Below, piece after piece: positions 1-5,019 of a stretch of 5,019 bases of DNA. Position 1 is the stretch's first letter; the number at the start of each line of letters is the position of its first letter. Source of the DNA: Allobrachymonas sp. (GTDB lineage: Bacteria > Pseudomonadota > Gammaproteobacteria > Burkholderiales > Burkholderiaceae_C); assembly GCA_018054915.1 (NCBI GenBank), contig JAGPIR010000118.1, positions 1 through 5,019 on the forward strand, in the 5' to 3' direction. A program made the position numbers and the translations under genes. The notes beneath the pieces are model-generated. The model saw only the letters and a list, made by a program, of their open reading frames with translations, was not told where the DNA came from and did no database searches.

Positions 1-209
1 ACTTCGCCCGCCGCCAGCTGCTGCCCCAACAGCAACACCGCCAAGACAGCGACGGCTCTTTGCTGGTCACCACCCAGATCAACCACATTAACCAGCTACT
101 GCCCGTAGTGCGGTATTGGCTGCCGCATGTGCGGATCGTGCAGCCGCAAGCGTGGCATGAGGAGCTGGTGAGGGGGTTGGAGCAAGCCCTGCATGCGTGG
201 CGGATGTAG
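1..209 (+). CDS. WYL-domain transcriptional regulator, C-terminal end (partial)
   Basis: The reading frame is open from base 3 to a TAG stop at 207-209 and gives the last 68 residues; the 5' part lies outside the window. The visible piece begins FARRQLLPQQ, continues with DGSLLVTTQINH and LLPVVRYWLPHVRIVQP, and ends in a short helix rich in Glu, Leu and Arg. An RR-x-LLP-x-Q segment, then a DGSL beta strand, then a hydrophobic 'RYWLPHVRIVQP' strand is the usual C-terminal (WCX) end of WYL regulators, which normally carry an N-terminal HTH and a ligand-sensing WYL domain. Such proteins (for example BrxR and CapW) often sit directly upstream of anti-phage systems and repress them. The DNA-binding domain and the WYL triad cannot be checked here. 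The gene is co-directional with the ATPase gene, 76 bp upstream, so it may control that operon. The family call is good; the regulatory target is inferred. Confidence 0.8.
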   Translation, partial: FARRQLLPQQQHRQDSDGSLLVTTQINHINQLLPVVRYWLPHVRIVQPQAWHEELVRGLEQALHAWRM

Positions 210-285
210 CACGTCAATTCGCTCCTGATGAAAACCCTAGTGTCACATTGCCTCAATACCTGTCATCCCAACCAACCTAGACCAC
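210..285 (+). promoter_or_regulatory. Intergenic gap with possible operator repeats
   Basis: This 76-bp gap separates the WYL gene from the ATPase gene. TGTCA occurs at 241-245 and again at 261-265, exactly 20 bp (about two helical turns) apart. Between them lies the perfect inverted repeat ATTGCCTCAAT (247-257), and the first copy is inside the 7-bp palindrome GTGTCAC (240-246). The spacing on one DNA face would suit a dimeric regulator such as the upstream WYL protein. The repeats are short and could be chance. I see no convincing -35/-10 pair and no stem-loop followed by a T run, so read-through from the WYL gene is possible. Confidence 0.3.
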
Positions 286-3200
286 ATGCCCAAGCCCTCG
301 CCTGACACCCTTGCTTCACTCCAACGCACCGAATGGAGCCAACAACTGATCCAGCCTTTGAGCCTGCATTGGAGCGCCGCTCTTCCTGCTGAGCAGCGGG
401 GGGCAGAAATGCCCGCCGTGCGCCTCATACGTTTGGATGAGATCAATGAAGAAGGCCACCAGGCCTACCGGCAAGCACTGGCCAATGTGTATGCCACGCT
501 GGATGCCAGCCAGCCCGTGCGCTTGCTCTACCTGCTGGATGGTGGCCCCAACGGCGTTCACCTGTACTTTGGCGTGGTGGCTGATGACGACGTTCATCTG
601 CACGAAGCCATGAAAAACCTGCGCGGTGCCCTGGAAGGGCAACTGCCAGGCATCAACTTTGGTGCAGAAATATTGGCCCCTGAGCGACAAGCACTGCTGC
701 AGCGCCTCAGTCAATCAACCCGGCTGGGGGTACTGCTGGGCACACCCACCGCGCAAGAGCAAGAACAGCAAGGCAGCCAGAACGAGCAAAACTTTCAAGA
801 CATTGATCGCTTGGTGCGGGCCATGCAATCGGGCAGCAGCAAAACCGACGTTTGGCAACTGGCCATCGTCAGCCAGCCGCTGTCGCAGCAGCAGATTTAT
901 CAGCAGCTTGACACGGCCTACGCCCTTTCCTCACAACTGGCCCTGGATATCAACACCAATGTGCAGCTGGGCGACAACAGCAGCCGCCAAACGGGCACCT
1001 CCACTGGCACCAGCACCTCGCGCAGCAGCAACAGCGGCACTTCCAAGACCACGGGCGACAACTACAGCGTCACCAAAGGCGACAACACCAGCGATACGCG
1101 CGGAAAAAGCACCGGCGGTTCTGAAGGCAAAAACTCCGGCTCCTCATCCGGCAGCTCCTCCTCTGGCACATCGCAAGGCAAAAACTGGGGGACTTCGGAA
1201 TCAAGCACTACCGGCACATCAAACTCCAAAACCGCAGGTTCCAACACCAGCGACACCCGCACCGAAGGTCTTTCGCTGACCCGCTCCACCAACGATGGCC
1301 GCAGCCAGTCCGACACCACCGGGCACTCGCTCAACATCTCCAAAGAATTTACCGACAAACGCATTCAGCATCTGGTGGACTACCTGGACAAGCAGCTCAT
1401 CGCCCGCCTGCAAAAAGGCCTGACCAAAGGGCTGTTTCACAGTGCGGTCTATCTGGCCGCTGACAACGCCTCGCTGTACCAGCGCCTCAAACACACCGTA
1501 CGCGCCACTTTTCAGGGCAACGAAACCACGCTGGCACCGCTGCAAGTACATGACCTGCCACCCACACAAGCCGGTACCGCTAGCCAAATGCTGCGTTTGC
1601 CCCTGCTGGCAAGCAGCCCAGCACCCGACGAACTGCTGTTTCGCAGCCTGCACGCCGACCCACGCCGCAGCCTGGGCAGCCTGATGACCGCGGACGAGCT
1701 TGCCATCGTCGCCAGCCTGCCCCAGCACGAGCTGCAAGGCATACGCCGTCGCCGATCCGTGGAGTTCATTGTCGATTTGCCTGAGATAGAAAAAAACCAG
1801 GCCCCGCTGCGGCTGGGCGCAGTGATTGACCGAGGCCGCCGCTACCCCAACAACCACGTCAATCTGGCTGCCCGCGACTTGAACAAACACGTCTTCGTCA
1901 CCGGTGTCACTGGCTCGGGCAAAACCAACACCTGCCTGAACCTGCTACTGGAATCGGGCTTGCCCTTTTTGGTGATTGAACCGGCCAAAACCGAATACCG
2001 CGAACTGGCCCGTAGTCTTGCCAATGTCGATTACTACCGCCCCAACGGCGACGACCACCAAAGCCTGCGCATCAATCCCTTTGCTTTGACGCGCAAAGAG
2101 CAGCGCATTAAAAGCCACGCCGGTTTTCTGAAAAACGTCTTTGCGGCCATCTTTCCTATGGAAGCCTCCATGCCCGCCATGGTCGAAGCCGCCATCTTGG
2201 CCGCTTACGAAGACAAAGGCTGGGATGTGGACGACAACGAATTTTTGTCCGGCAGCGACCCATTCGACCCCGCCAGCCGTGCCTGGCCCACCATGACCGA
2301 CATGATTGGCCAGCTCGACCGCCTGATTCCCACCTACAAAATGGGCAAGGAGTTCGAGGAGAAGTACCGCGGCTCCCTCGTCTCGCGCTTGCGCAGCCTC
2401 ACCGATGGCACCCTGGGCCAGGTGCTGGACGTGCCCCAATCGCTATCGTTCGATGCGCTGCTGAATCGCCACGCTGTCATTGAACTGGAAGAGCTGCAAA
2501 GCGGTGAAGAAAAAGCCCTGCTCATGGCCCTGCTGCTGGGTGGCATCAACGAAGCCATTCGCGCCCGTTTTGGGCAAGACAAAAACTTCCGCCACCTCAC
2601 GCTGATTGAAGAAGCCCACCGCCTGCTCTCGCGCCCCGAAGCGGGCGACAAAGCCGGTGCCCTGGCAGTAGAAGCCTTTGCCGACATGCTGGCCGAAGTG
2701 CGCAAATACGGCGAGGGACTCATCATTGCCGACCAAATTCCGGCCAAACTCATCCCCGACGTTATCAAGAACACCCACACCAAAATCGTCCACCGCCTGT
2801 TTGCTGAAGACGACCGCCGCACCATGGGCGAGGCCATGATGATGGACGAAGAGCAGCGCGACTTTCTGCCCAAGCTACAGGTGGGCGAGGCCATCGTCTT
2901 TTGCGGCGGCTGGCATGGCCCGGCCCATGCGGCCATCCGCAACGACCTGGCCCAAACCGACAACAACGACCACCCCGCACTTGACCTAAACGGCTGCGGC
3001 GCACAGCAACTCTGGCGCGAGCGCACACGCTACTACCCGCAGTTCTGCCGCCTGGGCTGGTTGAGTGCAGACGCAGACAACCCGCAAACCTTCGCCCGTT
3101 TCGTGCGTGAAACCCGGCAGGCACAAAAGCAATTGCTGCGGCTGATTGCCGAAACTGCCTTACCCGCCCATGCCGAAGCCGCCTTTGCCCGCATCAAACA

Positions 3201-3480
3201 ATGGCACAACACCTGGCACCCAGCTGCACAAGCGCAGCAGGCATCGCTGGCCGATGCGTGGATGGCCCTGCTGCTCGATGCCAATCCGCGCCCGCATGCC
3301 AATAAAGAAAACGTCAAGCCATTGCGCCCCAGCAACTTCCTGACCCAAACCAGCCAGATGCTGATCGAGACCTTTGCGCGCAGCAGCAACCGGCAGGAAT
3401 GGGGGCAGCACTGCGGTGGCGTGGCCGCAGCAGACCTGCGCGAACACCTTGACCATTTGGCGCAATTCAAAAGTTTTTAA
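286..3480 (+). CDS. HerA/VirB4-like P-loop ATPase with Ser/Thr/Gly-rich insert
   Basis: This 1064-residue protein is a RecA-fold motor ATPase of the FtsK-HerA group (COG0433/DUF87-like), which pump DNA or protein or act as hexameric helicases. Walker A is GVTGSGKT at 540-547 with Lys546, followed by IEPAKTEY at 564-571. Walker B is LTLIEEAH at 771-778, with acidic Glu775 and Glu776. A conserved RKYGEGLIIADQIP stretch at 806-819 leads to NTHTKIVHRL at 829-838, as in HerA proteins. Residues 1-228 are of unknown fold. Residues 229-352 are low-complexity. Residues 353-535 include GLFHSAVYLAADN (382-394) and TADELAIVASLP (468-479), resembling the region before the ATPase core in VirB4/TraC-type proteins. 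Residues 886-1064 form a helix-rich tail that I do not recognise. ATG 286 is the first start after an in-frame TAG at 238-240, but has no clear ribosome-binding site. ATG 409 (Met42), behind a G-rich tract at about 397-403, is an alternative. There is no transmembrane segment. It probably heads an operon with the next two genes. The ATPase call is firm; the substrate is unknown. Confidence 0.9.
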   Translation: MPKPSPDTLASLQRTEWSQQLIQPLSLHWSAALPAEQRGAEMPAVRLIRLDEINEEGHQAYRQALANVYATLDASQPVRLLYLLDGGPNGVHLYFGVVADDDVHLHEAMKNLRGALEGQLPGINFGAEILAPERQALLQRLSQSTRLGVLLGTPTAQEQEQQGSQNEQNFQDIDRLVRAMQSGSSKTDVWQLAIVSQPLSQQQIYQQLDTAYALSSQLALDINTNVQLGDNSSRQTGTSTGTSTSRSSNSGTSKTTGDNYSVTKGDNTSDTRGKSTGGSEGKNSGSSSGSSSSGTSQGKNWGTSESSTTGTSNSKTAGSNTSDTRTEGLSLTRSTNDGRSQSDTTGHSLNISKEFTDKRIQHLVDYLDKQLIARLQKGLTKGLFHSAVYLAADNASLYQRLKHTVRATFQGNETTLAPLQVHDLPPTQAGTASQMLRLPLLASSPAPDELLFRSLHADPRRSLGSLMTADELAIVASLPQHELQGIRRRRSVEFIVDLPEIEKNQAPLRLGAVIDRGRRYPNNHVNLAARDLNKHVFVTGVTGSGKTNTCLNLLLESGLPFLVIEPAKTEYRELARSLANVDYYRPNGDDHQSLRINPFALTRKEQRIKSHAGFLKNVFAAIFPMEASMPAMVEAAILAAYEDKGWDVDDNEFLSGSDPFDPASRAWPTMTDMIGQLDRLIPTYKMGKEFEEKYRGSLVSRLRSLTDGTLGQVLDVPQSLSFDALLNRHAVIELEELQSGEEKALLMALLLGGINEAIRARFGQDKNFRHLTLIEEAHRLLSRPEAGDKAGALAVEAFADMLAEVRKYGEGLIIADQIPAKLIPDVIKNTHTKIVHRLFAEDDRRTMGEAMMMDEEQRDFLPKLQVGEAIVFCGGWHGPAHAAIRNDLAQTDNNDHPALDLNGCGAQQLWRERTRYYPQFCRLGWLSADADNPQTFARFVRETRQAQKQLLRLIAETALPAHAEAAFARIKQWHNTWHPAAQAQQASLADAWMALLLDANPRPHANKENVKPLRPSNFLTQTSQMLIETFARSSNRQEWGQHCGGVAAADLREHLDHLAQFKSF
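970..1341 (+). other. Low-complexity Ser/Thr/Gly/Asn-rich segment in the ATPase
   Basis: Codons 229-352 of the ATPase encode a stretch of about 124 residues that is almost entirely Ser, Thr, Gly, Asn, Asp, Lys and Arg. It has one Tyr, one Trp and very few aliphatic residues. Short motifs recur, such as TGTSTGTSTS, NTSDTR (twice) and GKN (twice). Serine is encoded by a mixture of AGC, TCC, TCA and TCG, so the DNA is not a simple tandem repeat and the protein composition appears to be maintained by selection. The flanking sequence is ordinary folded-protein sequence. The segment is either disordered or an alternating polar beta-rich linker; which one cannot be told from sequence alone. Confidence 0.85.
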
Positions 3481-3497
3481 TTCACTGTTGATTTTTT

Positions 3498-3502
3498 AGG
3501 AG
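3498..3502 (+). promoter_or_regulatory. Ribosome-binding site that sets the start at 3511
   Basis: AGGAG is centred 8 bases upstream of ATG 3511, the ideal Shine-Dalgarno spacing. An in-frame GTG at 3502 would overlap this motif and add only Val/Met-His-Ile, so it is not the likely start. This is the only strong ribosome-binding site in the window, which suggests that the downstream protein is made in larger amounts than the ATPase. Confidence 0.8.
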
Positions 3503-3510
3503 TGCACATC

Positions 3511-4236
3511 ATGGGTTTGTTTTCTAGCGCCTGTAGTTTCGTTTCCAGCTGCGTCAGCTCTGTCGGCAGCGCCATTTCCAGTGCCGTCAGCAGCATTGGC
3601 AGCGCAGTTTCTTCTTTCGCCACCAAGGTTGCGCCGGCCATTGGCAGCATCTTGGGAAAAATCCCCACCGTTCTGGCCACGGTGTCGCCTTGGGTCAGCG
3701 CACTCAGCTGGGGATTGAGCCTGTTTCGCCCCAACGAAAAAGTAGAAGACATCGGCGACCGCGCCTTGCAAGCCTCAGAAAGAGACGACATCAAGCCAGA
3801 AAAGTTTGCCGACTTCGACCAGTACATGGACGCCCTGCGCAACTTCGACCTCAACCCCGCCGTCAGCAAAAAAACATCCCAGGCCACCAAAGTGGTTGCA
3901 GGCATGGCCGTGGCCACGCTGGGCATGGAGGAAAAATTCAACCTCAGCCGTGGCAGCCTGGACGGTATGTGGCTGCTGCCCGTTACCAACCCCGACTACT
4001 TCACCCCTGAGCGCGTCAAAAGCCTGCTGGAGCAGGGCAAGCTCGTCGGCGACGTGGGCGCCTACCTAGAAAAGCGCATGAGTGGCGAAGAGGCCAGCGC
4101 ATTCCGCAAAAACTACGAAGTCACCCCCGAAGGCAAACCCATGAACGACACCGAACTGGGCCAGCTCTACAACGCCATGGACAAAGCCCGCGCCGAATGG
4201 GCCGCGCTGGATCAAAAAATCAAAGCCAACGATTGA
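3511..4236 (+). CDS. Unknown 241-residue protein with N-terminal hendecad amphipathic helix
   Basis: I do not recognise an established family. From ATG 3511 the protein has 241 residues. The first 72 are rich in Ser, Ala, Val and Gly, with no charged residue before Lys39. Residues 4-58 fall into five 11-residue units with hydrophobic residues at unit positions 1, 4, 8 and 11. The clearest are VSSVGSAISSA (15-25) and the next unit (26-36), followed by a hydrophobic patch around Trp61 and Trp67. Eleven-residue periodicity is typical of amphipathic helices that lie on or insert into membranes. It is not a Sec signal peptide, because it lacks a basic n-region. Residues 75-241 are charged and look soluble: an acidic stretch (75-120), a short hydrophobic run VVAGMAVATLGM (128-139), NPDYFTPERVK (160-170), and a C-terminal helix (212-241). 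It starts 30 bp after the ATPase stop and ends one base before the next gene. A membrane-associated partner or effector is inferred; a structural or lipid-binding protein is equally possible. Confidence 0.6.
   Translation: MGLFSSACSFVSSCVSSVGSAISSAVSSIGSAVSSFATKVAPAIGSILGKIPTVLATVSPWVSALSWGLSLFRPNEKVEDIGDRALQASERDDIKPEKFADFDQYMDALRNFDLNPAVSKKTSQATKVVAGMAVATLGMEEKFNLSRGSLDGMWLLPVTNPDYFTPERVKSLLEQGKLVGDVGAYLEKRMSGEEASAFRKNYEVTPEGKPMNDTELGQLYNAMDKARAEWAALDQKIKAND
3553..3618 (+). repeat. Two degenerate 33-bp tandem units encoding hendecads
   Basis: Bases 3553-3585 and 3586-3618 are adjacent 33-bp units. Both begin GTCAGC and both carry GGCAGCGC at the same offset. They encode V-SS-V-GSAI-SSA and V-SS-I-GSAV-SSF. 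The match at DNA level is partial and at protein level close, which suggests an old internal duplication or convergent selection on the helix pattern. The units on either side keep the hydrophobic positions but not the DNA identity. Confidence 0.6.
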
Positions 4237-4237
4237 T

Positions 4238-5019
4238 ATGAATAAAAAAAACAACAAAAAGCACGATAAAGCCTTACCCAAAGAGCGCAACCAGCTATTA
4301 AATAAAGAGCAAAAAAACCACGCTAGCCAAATCATTTTGCTGCTGCACGGCGGCCAGTTGGCCAGCTGGCAAGCCATGCCAGGCCTGCCACCCAAGGCGT
4401 TGCCCATCAAGAGTGAAACCCGTCTGCGTGTGGGCGATGCCTCGTCCTTGGCCAGTGCCTGGGAAGACCTGGCCGATCGCCTGCGCGGTGATGGCATGCA
4501 CACCACACCCCCCCTCTGGATCGCTGATGCACCTGGCCGGCAATGGTGCGCCGAACAAAAACTAGCCCCCTGGCAACTGCCCTGGGAATGGCTGGCGCAG
4601 CGCTTTGGCTTGGATGCAGCCTCTCCCTGGGATGTGCCCGACACCCTGCACACCCACATCCTGCCTTGGCTGGCCACCGCCGACGACAGTGCCCAACGCC
4701 AGCAATTGCAGCAGCGCCGTGAGAACGAACACGCCAACGAAACCGAGCGCCTGGCCGCAGAGCGCGCGGCGCTGGAGCAAGAAAACGACCACCTGCGTGC
4801 CCAGAACGCCGCCCTGCAACAAGTGGATGCCGAGCGGCTGGTAAGTTTTCTGCCCGCGCTGTTTCCGCGCGTGTTCACCGCCATCGGCCCTGCCGATTTG
4901 GCCTTGCTGTGTGGGCGCACAGAACCACTGGCCCTGCCCAACCCCTACCCCGAACCCACTGAAGAAACGCTGCGCACCCTGCAAAAACGCTTTCGCGCCT
5001 TACCGCAGGAGTTACAAAA
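4238..5019 (+). CDS. Unknown coiled-coil protein, N-terminal 260 residues (partial)
   Basis: The frame is open from ATG 4238 to the window edge, giving 260 residues and two further bases; the stop lies outside. No family is recognised. Residues 1-28 are rich in Lys, Asn and Gln and are encoded by unusually A-rich DNA. Residues 30-145 look globular and Trp-rich, with IILLLHGGQLASWQ (32-45), PPLWIADAPGRQWC (91-104) and APWQLPWEWLAQRFGL (110-125). Residues 149-201 are a strongly predicted coiled coil rich in Gln, Glu, Arg and Ala. A second domain begins with FLPALFPRVF (204-213), then LALLCGRTEPLALPNPYP (221-238), and is cut off. The start follows the previous stop by a single base (TGA-T-ATG) without a clear ribosome-binding site, so translation is probably coupled. 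No signal peptide or membrane helix is visible. A scaffold or adaptor role in a complex with the two upstream products is inferred from the coiled coil and gene order only. Confidence 0.6.
   Translation, partial: MNKKNNKKHDKALPKERNQLLNKEQKNHASQIILLLHGGQLASWQAMPGLPPKALPIKSETRLRVGDASSLASAWEDLADRLRGDGMHTTPPLWIADAPGRQWCAEQKLAPWQLPWEWLAQRFGLDAASPWDVPDTLHTHILPWLATADDSAQRQQLQQRRENEHANETERLAAERAALEQENDHLRAQNAALQQVDAERLVSFLPALFPRVFTAIGPADLALLCGRTEPLALPNPYPEPTEETLRTLQKRFRALPQELQ

Noticed and set aside
626..1279. 217-codon open frame on the + strand in another phase
   Set aside because: It overlaps the ATPase gene, including the low-complexity segment. The product is Pro/Ala/Arg/Lys-rich, which is what a frame-shifted reading of Ser/Thr codons gives.
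1219..1890. 223-codon open frame on the - strand
   Set aside because: It is wholly opposite the ATPase gene, has no ribosome-binding site or family features, and its composition mirrors the + strand codons.
286..3480. Conjugation or type IV secretion ATPase
   Set aside because: The core does resemble VirB4/TraC proteins, but the neighbours are not mating-pair or pilus genes and a WYL regulator precedes it. The call is kept at the level of a HerA/VirB4-like ATPase.
3466..3500. Intrinsic terminator between the ATPase gene and the next gene (T-rich runs)
   Set aside because: There are T runs but no stable GC stem in front of them, and the strong ribosome-binding site overlaps the region, which fits read-through in an operon.
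3502..3510. GTG at 3502 as the start of the 241-residue protein
   Set aside because: It overlaps the AGGAG ribosome-binding site, which is correctly spaced for ATG 3511.
3511..3540. Lipoprotein signal with Cys8, or an N-myristoylation signal (MGLFSS start)
   Set aside because: There is no basic n-region and Ser stands where a lipobox needs Leu or similar. Bacteria lack N-myristoyltransferase, so the Met-Gly start has no such meaning here unless the protein acts in a eukaryotic host, for which there is no evidence.
4066..4941. 291-codon open frame on the - strand
   Set aside because: It lies opposite the fourth gene and the end of the third. Its product is dominated by Ser, Arg, Ala and Cys with no recognisable domain, as expected for an antisense shadow of GC-rich coding sequence. 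The + strand frame has coherent protein features.

Overview
The window is gene-dense and reads left to right on the + strand. It holds the 3' end of one gene, two complete genes and the 5' part of a fourth. Base composition is moderately GC-rich with mixed codon use. Together with the look of the WYL-type regulator tail, this suggests a proteobacterium, possibly a beta-proteobacterium of the Comamonadaceae type. That placement is an impression, not something the sequence proves.

Layout: (1) Bases 1-209 are the last 68 codons of a WYL-family transcriptional regulator. (2) Bases 210-285 are a 76-bp gap with no convincing promoter or terminator, but with small repeats that could be an operator. 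(3) Bases 286-3480 encode a 1064-residue HerA/VirB4-like (COG0433/DUF87-type) P-loop ATPase with a full Walker A and Walker B set. A Ser/Thr/Gly/Asn-rich low-complexity segment of about 120 residues interrupts its N-terminal half. (4) Bases 3511-4236 follow a strong ribosome-binding site and encode a 241-residue protein of unknown family. Its N-terminus is built on an 11-residue hydrophobic periodicity typical of membrane-binding amphipathic helices. (5) Bases 4238-5019 and beyond encode a protein of unknown family with a Lys/Asn-rich start, a Trp-rich globular region, a coiled coil and a further domain. It is cut by the window edge. Genes 3 and 4 are separated by one base.

The last three genes look like one operon. 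A WYL regulator directly upstream of a large HerA-like ATPase, a probable membrane-active small protein and a coiled-coil protein fits the general layout of phage-defence or other conflict systems. I do not recognise this exact gene set as a named system. The functional proposal (ATPase as motor or sensor, hendecad protein as membrane-associated partner or effector, coiled-coil protein as scaffold or adaptor, WYL protein as regulator) is inference from domain types and gene order. No RNA genes, CRISPR arrays, insertion sequences or attachment sites were seen.
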